64,000 bases of DNA from Cyclina sinensis. Its lineage: Eukaryota; Mollusca; Bivalvia; Venerida; Veneridae. The stretch covers positions 30,800,361 to 30,864,360 of the forward strand of contig JAAONU010000003.1 in NCBI GenBank assembly GCA_012932295.1, read 5' to 3'. Below are positions 49,701 to 62,100 of the stretch, piece by piece. A program made the position numbers and the translations under genes. How positions within the stretch are numbered: the first letter of the stretch is position 1; every line of letters begins with the position of its first letter. The notes under the pieces were generated by a model. It worked only from the letters and a program-made list of their open reading frames with translations. It did no database searches and had not been told where the DNA came from.

Positions 49701-52700
49701 ATTGGTGCCGCTCTTCAATACTCTTGTTTAATAGTTGTCCTTGTCTTAACTGTCCAGTACTAAAATAGTCAAGTCTGCTGTCTCCACTGACAGCTCTTGT
49801 TTGTTAATGCTTTAGGCTGATATTTTGAGGTTCCAGTGTTGTTAGTCTATTTTTTGATGGCTGATTTTTTGTAGATTCCCATTTGAATGGCAACAGTGTT
49901 TTGTCATCATAGATGAAAGTTACTGTAAACAGTTGCATTAAAAGCAAAGTTTTCATTGTGACACTTTCAATTTACCCAGATATAAAAAGCAGACTTTAAG
50001 AATTAATATTTTTAAATCTTCTAACCACTGGTCACAGAGTATTGGCAAAGTGACATCTGGAATTTTTCCATGTCTGTGGTCAATTTTGTTTTTATTTAAC
50101 AAAGATATGTTATGAAGTAGTGTTTGCTTAGTATAAACTTCTTTCAAAATGTTTTCAAATGTTTGATAAGTAATTTCATGAATAATTTGTGAAAATCTGA
50201 ACTTGTCTTATGTGGTTTATTAGTGGAGGGCCAAAATGACCCCATCTGAGAAGGTTTAAAGGGCTCAATAAGTCTGTTCAAATACATATGTATTGATGAT
50301 AAACAATGGAAACATATAATCATATTCTATAAGATTGACAGAGTCATTGACAGTATGAATTTAGTCTTAACTTTATACTTCAGCATTTTGTTCTAGTCTG
50401 GTATGGTTCAGTCAATGGTTTAAGATATTTTACTTTTATAGCCATAAAACATGTACAGGAAGATAAACCTCCATTTTAATTCTTTGAAAAACTCATAATT
50501 CATTTTACCTGTCAGTTATTTGAATCAGACAGGCTAAGAGCTTTTAAAAACCGAATGATAATGTGGTAACAGGTACTGAATAACTGAACAGTTTGTTTTA
50601 GAATATTTTGTGAGGTGGATTTTGCATATGATTGAAAGAAAAACTGAAAAGAAAATAGTCTACTCACATTAAAGCAATGGACATCATTGTTTGGATTCAG
50701 AATATTTTTCCTTAAAACCAGTTTTTGCAAGTATTATTGTTTGTTACTATGATCATAAAAAAACAACAACATGAGATTTTGCTTCAGAACTGCCTTTGAT
50801 AGGTAAAGCATTGAATGGAATTAGACATTGTCAGAATTAATTTGAACACAGCTAGGACCTTTTTCGTAATACAGCCTGAACTTTCTTAAAAATTACTAGA
50901 ACTGCAACCACTGCCTTGAGTTATATAAGCTTTTATGATGATATCCTTCACTTTTTCTTAACTGTGAGAAATCTTTTTTTGGTTTTAAATGGAATGTTTA
51001 AAATGAAATACCTGTCTCCATTGTAAAATGGTTAAAGCCACTGACTTCAAAACTCTTAATCTGTCACTGATAGATGGTCATGGATCCAAGGCCCTGTAGT
51101 GACTCTGATCATTTATGTGAGAAAGTTTCTTACATAGAATAGGAGTCTAGTAATGCCTGGTCCTCCAAGAAATGATGAATAGGTAAACAGTCCATCTGAT
51201 ATGACTTCGATTGTTATGAAGCATTAAACTCACTTAAATCAAACCAAGCGAAATTAATTTGACACACAACAATTATACTAAACTGAGAATTTTCCTGTTG
51301 TAATATGCTGGCCCAGTAGCCTAGAGTTCATTGACTTTTATAGAAAATACACATTAAACAGTTTTCAGTTTAAAAACAAAAGCTTAAATTTTGTTTTGTA
51401 TCAGTATTTTTTGAATGCCCACAGATGATACTGCATTATAGAAACTAAAACTAGCTGAAGTGTCATGCCACATTCTACAGTACTGCATCTTACTTACACT
51501 GGTGCACAGTATACATGTATAAGGTGTTTGGGGCAATGTCTGATGTTATATCATTGAATTAAATTCCATTTAAAAGCCAACCTGTCCACCTATAAATTAC
51601 ATGTTTGGGTCAGTTTTTAAAAATGCTCCAGTAAGCATTTATTCAGTTGAAAAGTTCATTAAGTTTTTACCCCCATTTTATTTCCAGATATTGTATCCAC
51701 CCAGTTCAGTATTCCATTTTGACAGGGGTCATATGGTGTATCTCAGTATATCAAGAATTTGAACACTGAACAAAACTTTAATGAAATGAAAATTATGATT
51801 TAAAATGCTAATGTGAAATGAATTGAAATTTTCATCATTCGTCAGTTCCATTGTACAAGGTTGTTCAAAAATAAATAGGACTGCGGCAGTACCCTTCACA
51901 TCTTTTAATTTACATTTATGACTTTACAAGTAACATAAACTGGAACATGTCCTGTACATACAGTGAAAAAAAAAATCTATAAAATATGATCAGAAATAAC
52001 AACTTTGTGACAGTTACAATTAAAAAGGGTTATTAAAACACAGTGCACTAAAACAGTATCACATTATGACTTTATGACGTCGCAACTACACGTATGTCAA
52101 TGTTATTCTTTTTCAAAATACTCTCCCGAAATTTCAGTACACCTGTGGTGATGTTGAACCCAATGTCTATAAACATCGCAATACCACTCAGTACTGAACT
52201 GGTGTGTTATCTTAATAGTTGAAGTCGAAAGTAGTAAGTCAAAACAATGCCCCTTCAGCTGTGCCTTTATGTTTGGGAATATTGAAAAATCTAAGGGCGC
52301 CAGATCAAGGAAAAAATGGGGGATGTGCAGTTGTGGTGAACTCTAGCACCAATGACATTTCTAAACACTTTCAGTATATAATTTGTATCTTACAGAGGAA
52401 ATTTTAATACTCTGATATCAGATTTGCCTGACAGCTAGTGAACAGTAAAACATTGATCTTTTCGCAGCATGTCCGCAACTAACATCTCAAATATTTTGTC
52501 ATTTGTCTTCTTTCTTCCTCATCCTTTTCTGTCTGATATCTAGTCCTCACCGTCTTTTATTTTGTGCTAGCTAAAAACAAGTGATCAGCTTACACTATTC
52601 TCACCCTTTGTTTACTTGATTTTTTTCGATCTTATGTTACCATGGTTATTCAATAGCAAAATGCAGGCACGTATAGCTGAATAATATATTAAAATTATAA

Positions 52701-55700
52701 AAAAATTTAGGAAACATTTTCCTTTTGTCATACATATGGAAATATCAAAAATCTGACAGAAACTCGCCGTCCTATTTATTTTTGAACAACCCTCATGTAC
52801 TTTTAATGATGAGCTAAAAATATTGATGACAGGAGGTATACACCCTCAACATTTTTTGCTCTCAGACTTTAACAGTATAATGAATCTGCATTTGCAGAAG
52901 GTCTCTCCTCTTGTGTAAGAAACTAGATAAACAGCTTTTAGGTTAATCTGCTCCGTAAAAACATTTAACTTTTTTTGTTAACCTGCTGACTTTTCATCAG
53001 TATTAAATTTTAAAGATAATTAGTTTCAGTATTTTTCTGTTTAATTTAGCATGGTATTTTCAATATAAGTGCGACAGTTCCTTGCAGTTTCTTGATATAA
53101 TTTATATCATATTTAAAAAACTATTAGTTGCATCTGACAAAGGCTTGATTAGTTTAAGTGTATCCAATTTCATGGCCAGGCACAAAGGTGGAACCTTGCC
53201 AACAGAAAGAAAGTCTAGGCCTTTGTTAATTCAGTATATCAGGATAATATCTACCCCAGTTCTTTGTCAAGATGAACTGTATTGGTTTAATCATTCTGTA
53301 CTGGGATGTTCAGATGTCAGATTAGTGTTCAATTTAATTCTAAATACTTGCAATAATATCTCAATTTGCATTTAGAGTTTCAGACGTGAAAAGGACTAGA
53401 TGATATTCAATTTCATTCACTTGAAATGTAATTAAATCAAATAAACTGCTTGAATTTGATTCAAATTCTTATTGACTTCAATCCCAAAGTCAAAGCAGTG
53501 TTTTCTTGCTGAGCTGCAGACTTTATAATTTATAAGAGTAAAATTTCTACAAGGATTTCAGTGACTAAATATGTATGGTAAGTAGTTTGCTCTTGATTAT
53601 GAATATGTTTTGTAACTTTAGGAAAAAAAATGTTGACAAAACAGTTTCTCCCTTGGAAATTAAGGATGTTTTGATAAATTGAGGAAAGTGACCTCTCCGA
53701 TACAGAAAAAAAATGAAAACATGAAATATTTATTACAAATGTCTTTCTGAGTGATTTTTAGAATGAACATAAAATGTTTTACTTACACATAATATTATCA
53801 GAACAGTAACAATATGAAGAGAGAGGCAGACTCCCATTTTAAGTTGTGTGATTTTGTCAGTTGTATATGGCAAATGAATATTCATGTTTAGAACTGGATT
53901 TTTACATCTTGTAGTTTGAAAAAATTTAAACACTTCTTTGAGGTGTTGTCTCGACTTTCAGCAGCAGTTTCGTATACTGCTGTCACTCTAAAATGGGTGC
54001 AAACAGTAAATATGATTATAGTCAGTGATAAAAAAAAGACATTTACGGTTGAAGATTTTCAGTTGAATGAGAAATCATTTCTACATAACTGATGAGCAAA
54101 ACAAAGGGAAATGTTCATTGTAGAAATTAATAAGAAAGTATTTGGCATGACATTGTAAAGTTTTTTCTTATTATTTACAGTAATGTATGATTCGTACCTT
54201 GAATTTTATGTGATTTTAGACTTACGGAATATACTTCTGTGTATTTCAGATTGTTCAACTGCTGATAAAACATGGTGCTGATATTACGCTACGCAATTAC
54301 GAGGGTCACACTGCTGTAGAGGTTGCTTCCCCTTCTATCAGATCCATACTGCTGGAGTCAGTGGAGAGAAGTACCGAGGCCTCACATCAGATCTTACTGC
54401 AGGCCGCCTGGCAAGGTGATATCAAGGTTGTCACTAGGTTACTGGTAAGCTGTGTTCATTTTATTCTTGTCCAGCTAGAATGCATATTTGAGAAAATTAA
54501 GTATTTTAACCTCATTTTTTGCAAGAAAAATGCGAGTCGTTTTTTCACTAGTAGTCATAAAGCAGTTTGTTAAAGGCATCTTGCACAATCGAGCATGGAT
54601 GTAAAAGATAAGGTCAAAAATGATTTGGCAACAAGTGCAGTAGTATTATTTTAATTAATGTTTAATTTAGGTTTTTATTTTGTTAAATATTGTTACCTTG
54701 ATATTAAACTGAAAGAAAATTGTGTTGCATTGTTTAATACTTACAGTAAAGGACATAAAAGTTATGAAACAATATTTGTTAAAAACTTACTAATGTTACT
54801 TAAATAATGACATAAGGTAAACAATTCAGCTGTTTTAAGCAATTAAATGGAACCATTTGTCTTAAAGAAGATCTAGATTAAATCAGCTGTGTAATGGTAG
54901 TATAGCTAGTATACCTTCCACAGATCAGCACATTTTTGTTTCTTTGTTAAATAACTTGAATGGTTAAGAAATAAGTCATGTGTACAGCTTCAATACTTTA
55001 CTCAATACAGTAATTCTGACAATGCTGGTTCAGAAATGGTAAAAAGTAACAAAGCACCTGAACTGAGAAACATTGTGTATACATGTTTAGAAGTCTTGAT
55101 TCTGCCTTGATTCTGATTTATCATTTTTACTTGAGAAAATAAGCTGTTTTACATACAACTTGTCATTCAATAAGAAGGTAAATAAATATAAGTCAGGGTT
55201 CTGATCCTCGCCAAGTTTATCATGACAATCTTAATAGCTCCCTTTGTTAAACTTAAACTTTTGTAATTAAATAAATATACAGTATATTTAGATGCTGAGG
55301 TAATAAAAGTACCTTGTAAGAATAAGAGGATTACTTTAACTAAGGTGTATAAATGCATTGACCTATTTGATTTAATAGCTCTTTGATCATTGTTTATTGC
55401 AGAACTTTATATGCTATCTTTCTCTCATTAGTGGAATCAGTTGATTTTCTCCAACAGAGTCCATATATTAAATCATGAACTTTCTTAAAAAGTTTTATGG
55501 TTGTTTTTTTTTTAAGAGACCCAGTTCATCAGATATAATAGTGATATTAATCTGGACAGAATCTTGGCCTACTATAGGTGATATTACAAAATTAACTAAA
55601 CCCACCAGCCTTTTGATAGCCTTTCATTGAGTTTATTTTAGGAATCAACTTAGTCCTGTTATGACAGTTCTAAAGGTTTTGTCCACAGTAGGAAGTGAGA

Positions 55701-58700
55701 TATGACAAAATTTTAGACATTTTGAACAAATTTAGATATCAGTTGAAGTAACCTTTTGGACTATAATATTATAAGGAAAACTCAAGATTATATGTACCGG
55801 TAAGTATTAGATACAAACATCAGGGTGCTCTTTCACAATGTTACAAAGTCATTTCTATTGATAGAATTCTTTTGGAAATTCCCTTGGTTCAGTCTGGGAA
55901 ATCTTACCTCATAGCTGACACTTAGCAGCATTATTAAGGCATTTTCAGGTGAATTCCCCAATGCTTGTTCCATTATTTGCCATTATAAATTTGCAGTATT
56001 GAACTGTGGATCAATTATATCAGTAAATATAGAGCAATATCAGAACAGTATTAAGGACAGCAGTGTCCTGTATCACGCCCTGTTAACTTAATTTCTTGTT
56101 TATTGCTAATCAATGATAACCTAGTGAATGTTACAATGTATTGATGAACAAGAACTTGGTGTTGATTGAAAAACAGAAAGAGAGTTTTGCAAGTTAATGT
56201 GAAAATAGTATTGAGGGCTGCAGTCATTTTGTTTGCAGTAGTTGCTTAAATTGGTCCTATACCAACAAGTATTTCCTGTTCCAAAAAACTACAATTTTCT
56301 CAAAGCGATATGTTCTCAACAATAATCATCTTTTAAAAGCATAAAATGCATATGTTTTTTTACATAAAAAGTCATTTTATGACACACTTCTACAACATGG
56401 AAAATTATAAAGCATTTCATGGGTCAGTGTGAGAGGTTTAGTTCTGAAGGTGTTTAGTTCTGTTTTGCCTCTTTATTTCCTACAGAGGCACAGTAACAGC
56501 TTCATCTCATGTTGTCTTACCTACTTGCAGAGTCAGAAGAAAGTGTTAGACATCAACTGTAAGAATGCAGATGGCTTCACCCCTATTATGTTAGCTACAC
56601 GTGATATGCAACTGTTTGAAAAACTTGCTTCACAAATGTCAAGGAGTTATAATCCAGTAGAAGTTGTGGCAGAACTTGTGGCTGCGAGGGCGTAAGTTAC
56701 ATAAAATGATAAGGTTATCTTACAGAGAGTCAGTTTTAAAATGTCTTCATGAAGTTGTATATAAGTCTTTTATAATTAGCGCTTGAGAGTTTTGTAAAGT
56801 GAAAACCCTGTAGTTTATTGTGCCTTTTTGCAATCCTTTCGTTGAAAAGTTGATACAAGTTTCTGTTCTTGTTACCAAGTGAGTACTTTTAAAGCGACTG
56901 ACCCACAGAATTTTGCTGAAAATTTTTTTTCTTTAAAATTGAAGAGAATTAAATATACTATGGAAAAACATAATATTATGCTTCTATACACTATGAAAAA
57001 GTTTTGACTAACCAGGATTCAAACCCACGACCTTTCGGTCAGTAAAATGTAGAGTGACGATCTAGACCACTGAGCCACAGCGCCAACTTTTAAGGTTGCG
57101 TCAAAATTAATCTTATAACTTAAAGTATCTATCCCGTGACTAACGTGGTAAATTTTTTACCGATAAAAGTGTGTAAAACTTTATATTTTGATGTTTTTCT
57201 GTATCAAAAAATGAATCAGTAACTTAGTTTAAATATGTTCTTCACAATTGCAGCAAAAATTTCAAGATGTAAGAACATTTTCTTTTTTTTCATCGTCGGC
57301 CCATCTGTGAGTCAGTCGCTTTAAAATAGGCATTAGATTCTTGTATTTCTGTCTTGTTACCTTTTTGAAGTATATTTTGTTAATAAATTTAGGATTTAGT
57401 TATCTGACAGCTATTTTAGCTGATTGATACTATGGTTATTGAAGTGGGTAACAGGTGAAGATATAAGGTTGTATTTTTACACAGTGGCCATTGTAATCTG
57501 CCTGCAAATTTTAATTCTTTGTCATACTTGAATGTGATTGAATTTATCATAAAAGAAAAAGGCATCAGCTATGCATTATAATAATTATTTACATTGTTAT
57601 TTATAATGTTATGACTTATCTTTTTTCTAGTGACCTGCATGCAACAGACTCTGATGGTAAGACTTGTGTGCACCATGCCTCACAGGCCAAGGCCCAGATA
57701 GCCCAGAGTGTTCTAGCTTCTATCATTTCAGGAGGACCTGACCTAGGTAAAAGAGATTTTCAGGTTTTATATTTGTTTGCTTTAAGGTACTTTATCTGCC
57801 TGTTTTGTTTAACTGTTTTAGTCTGATACTCAGTCCTTTCTCTGCTGCCCTTCTTTAGGGAGCTGTCTCTGTGGTCCAGTGATTGAAGTTGTTGATTTCC
57901 GTTCACTTAATCTCACAGTGATTGATGGCTTGGGCCCCACTACTGACTGTTACCATTTTAAGTTGGGAGTTTCTAATGGAGAAATGAACTCTCATACTGG
58001 TCCTTCCCAGGAATGAATGGTGGTCAGATTAATTGCTTGCCAGATATGACTTTGACTGTTAGAGTGAGTTGAACTCAAACCAAACTAAGTCATATTCATG
58101 ATCTGAATGTAAGTATTTTGATAAAGTTGTTTTCACAAAAGATCATGTGACATTGTTAAGATGATTATACCTTTCAGAACAAAAGGATAAGAGAAGTTTT
58201 GCTCCCTTACATTGTGCTTCCCTGACAGGAAATGCTGACTGTATCAATACACTGCTAGATGGGGGCTCACAGGTCAACTCCAGGGGTTTTGCAGGAGCCA
58301 CTGCACTCCATATTACCGTAAGAGACTGTTTTTCTTTATTGCAAAATTGTACTCAAGAGGAATTTAGGGACATTTTCATTTCATTTATTTAACCTTTTGA
58401 GGAAATGTCTTACAAGGTTTTGACATACTGATTTTGAGAAAACCTCTCTGACATTTTCTACCTAAAAGTTTGTAGTTCTTCAGCTAAGTACTATATGTTT
58501 CAATGTTCTCTTCATTGGCATCTGGTGCCCCTAATAGTGTAATGTGCAAAAATAAACAGAAATTTAGAAATGCAAGACATGTGGTTTATCTTTAAAAGTC
58601 CCCTAAGAATGAGCAAATAATTTCAAAGTTGTTCCAATACTGTAAAGCATTGTCAATGATAACGTACTTTGCATGATTATTTAAACTCATTAACAAGCTG

Positions 58701-59154
58701 ACAAGTTCAGTCTCTTCGAGGCATATAGATTCATCTGAAAGGTACCTTAAAATGTGTTCTTAATTTCACCAGTCATACAACAATCATGAAAAAGCTACAT
58801 CAGTGCTGTTAGAACATGGTGCCAATGTTACACTTACTGATGATAGAGGGTTAACTCCCTTGGATTTTGCCAAAACTCGGAAAATGAAGAAAAAGCTACA
58901 GGAAGCATGGACTGAAGTGAGGACCTCCAAGTCAACAACAAATTTGGGGCCAATTAGGGCCCTTAGTAGAGAAGATTTAAGGTCATCAGTTGAAGATTTA
59001 ACCAAACGACGGAAAGGAGAAGTTATATTTGAGGTAGCCTGTTTTTCTGTCACTTCCTATAAGTCTCATAATGAAGCAGCAAACTGTAAAACAAACATGA
59101 CATTGTTGAACTCAGTTTCTGAACTGATTAAATAAAATTTAAGTCATTTTTGTA

Positions 59155-59190
<36 letters not shown>

Positions 59191-62100
59191 GTGCCTTAAA
59201 TTTTTCTCTGTATTTCATTTTCTGCAAAGTAATTTAAAATTGTACATAATGTATTTCAACTAAATAATAAAGAAAATGTAGAGAAAATTTGTTGCATCTG
59301 AAATCCTGTTGTCTCTATTTCAGGGGCTACCCAGTAATCCATTTAGTGATTCTAACAAGAAAGATTCTATTGCTAGTAAGTACCAAAAAATAAATAGCTC
59401 CAATATAAGAATTGTTTTGAGCCTTCAAAACTGAAATCATTTAATCTCAACTTCTTTCTATATACATTTACAATTATAAATAAGTGGCTTTACACCTAAA
59501 TGAACTGGTGTTTCAGATGTCTAAAAGTTATCCTTACACTTTTGATATATTGAAAAATTTTCATCCAGAAAACAGCGAATTACGAAGGACAAAAAGTTTA
59601 CGAGAGCTAGGAAGTCTTCGTATTGACATGTTACATGATATGTGGTTTCCAAAAAATCTGGATCTCACAATTCCCAGATACAAAAAGGGTTTGTTTGAAA
59701 TATTGGGATTGAGTTTGTAATAGGTTAAAGGTTTTATGATAATATTTCTTTTCTGTTATATTTTGGAGAGAGGAATATTCATGTAGATTTATTTACCAAT
59801 GTTTTCTTTTATTGTATAACTTCTTTTCTTACTGGGGTGTGTGTGTTTTTTTTAAGAGTTTTTTTTTTACCTTTTCTTTTGCTCAGCTATTATTGTGTCT
59901 GTGTTAAGCAACTGATGTATAAAGCAGCCCCTTCCCGCCACCACCTTTCCCGAATGTTGTTTTTCTCCTCTATCCCTTAACCTGCTGGAACCGAAAGTGG
60001 TTAGCCTTTGCCACCAGTATAGAGCCAGGCCAGCCTGCACATCCGTGCAGACTGACCAGGCTCTATACAGCTGGTAGCTCAATTTTTATCCCCCCGCCAA
60101 AGGCGGAGGGGATATTAGGAATGCCCTTCGTCCGTCCGTGCATCCGTGCGTCTGTGCGTCCGTCCGAAACAATTTTGTCTGGAGCATAACTCCAAAACTA
60201 CTTGAGGGATTTTATTCAAACTTCATACACTGACAGAGCACATTGGTAGGTAGTGCAGTGTGCAAGTCCAATAACTCTACCTTGCCTTTTTTTAGAGTTA
60301 TTCCGCTTTATCAAATTGACTTGATAAATTTTGTCTGGAGCATAACTCCAAAACTACTTGAGGGATTTTATTCAAATTTCATACACTGACAGAGCACATT
60401 GGTAGGTAGTGCAGTGTGCAAGTCCAATAACTCTACCTTGCCTATTTTTTAGAGATATTCTTTTTTATCAGAATTACTTGATAAATTTTGTCCGGAGCAT
60501 AACTCCAAAACTACTTGAGGGATTTTATTCAAACTCAGTACACTGACAGAGCACATTGGTAGGTAGTGCAGTGTGCAAGTTCAATAACTCTACCTTGCTT
60601 ATTTTTAGAGTTATTCCCATTTATCAGAATTACTTGATAAATTTTGTCCAGAGCATAACTCTAAAACTACTCGAGGGATTTTATTCAAACTTCATACACT
60701 GACAGAGCACATTGGTAGGTAGTGCAGTGTGCAAGAACAATAACTCTACCTTGCCTATTTTTAGAGTTACCCATTATCAGAATTACTTAATAAATTTTGT
60801 CCGGAGCATAACTCCAAAACTACTTGAGGGATTTTATTCAAATTTCATACACTGACAGAGCACATTGGTAGGTAGTGCAGTGTGCAAGTCCAATAACTCT
60901 GCCTTGCCTATTTTTTAGAGTTATTCCCCTTTATCAGATTTACTTGTTTACATTTTAAAAATCCCAGCATATACATGTTTATCTAATTCTTGAATTCTTG
61001 AACTTATTATCCCCGCGAAAGGAGGAGGGGGTATTAGAAATGGTTTCTGTCCGTCCGTGCGTGCGTCAATTCCAGTTTTGTCGGGAGCATAACTCCAAAA
61101 GTACTTGAGTGATTTTCTTCAAACTTCATATACTGAAAGAGCACATTTGGAGGAGGTGCAGTGTGTAAGAATAATAACTCTACCTTGCGTACTTTTAGAA
61201 TTATTCCCCTTTATCAGATTTAATTGAAAAACTTTGTCCGAAGCATAACTCAAAAAGTGCTTGAGCGATTTTCTTCAAACTTAATACACTGACATAGCAC
61301 ATTGGTAGGAAGTGCAGTTTGCAAGAACAATAACTCTACCTTGCCTATTTTTTGTGGGATTTTCTTCAAACATTATTACATTGAGTGTTTGAAAGTACAA
61401 CCTTCAGGTAGCTTCTTCCCGGCGGGGGGATTAACCATGTGTAACATGGCTCTTGTTGTATTTTGATATTGAAATCCCTTGAACTTTGAATGGACTGTTC
61501 CAAATTCAAAGCTGGGCAAATTCATTACAAAAATTCAGCAGGTACAGGGCTATTGTCATCAACAGTTTCATCTTCTGTTTCCAGTGCTTCTTTTAAAGCT
61601 TGGTAATTATATACATCACACATTGTGTTTGTTCATCATTATGTTTTTTTATAACTTCAGTTTTAGGTGATGGAGTTGTCTGTCAGGAAATCTATGAATT
61701 GGGTACTGTTTCTGTGGGTTTTTTTTCTTCTGTGCATGTTGGTTTGCTTTAAGTCAATGTCTAAAACATTCTGAAATGTCCTTGTTCGTTTGAAGCCTTT
61801 TAGCTGTTTTATAGATTAATGTTTTACTTTTTGGTTACTGACATTTTTGGTGCTGGGTAAAGATGCAGGTCTTTATTTATCTGTTTGATTCAAGATAGTA
61901 TGTTTCGAAAGAACAGATGATAATACACATGAACACATGTACACAGATACTTTGTACACCATTTCCCTAAAGAAAGGACAGACTTTGTTAATTGTCTGTT
62001 TTATTAATCTGATATTTTGAGAGTTATTTGTAAAATGTTAACATTGAAATTTTGAATAATTAGGCCCTCAGTATTTATAGTTCTGTTTTGCATTATCTGA

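Larger units (their letters stand above)
47226..54249 (+). other. Large intron B-C (7.0 kb)
   Basis: Intron between exons encoding the two halves of ankyrin repeat 1. It holds a 29-bp tandem repeat (48836-48980), a T/G homopolymer pair (49623-49649), a short interspersed repeat (49731), a SINE (51013) and a mariner relic (51856). Other frames, such as the 97-codon one at 53082, lack splice-phase support. Confidence 0.8.

Noticed and set aside
53082..53375. 97-codon frame in intron B-C as an extra exon
   Set aside because: No splice pair in a phase that keeps the ankyrin frame, and the ankyrin repeat joins perfectly without it.
58784..59053. Antisense 89-codon frame over exon G
   Set aside because: Shadow of the ankyrin coding exon on the other strand.
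59867..60082. Antisense 71-codon frame
   Set aside because: Lies across a hairpin-forming interspersed element and intronic sequence. No coding support.
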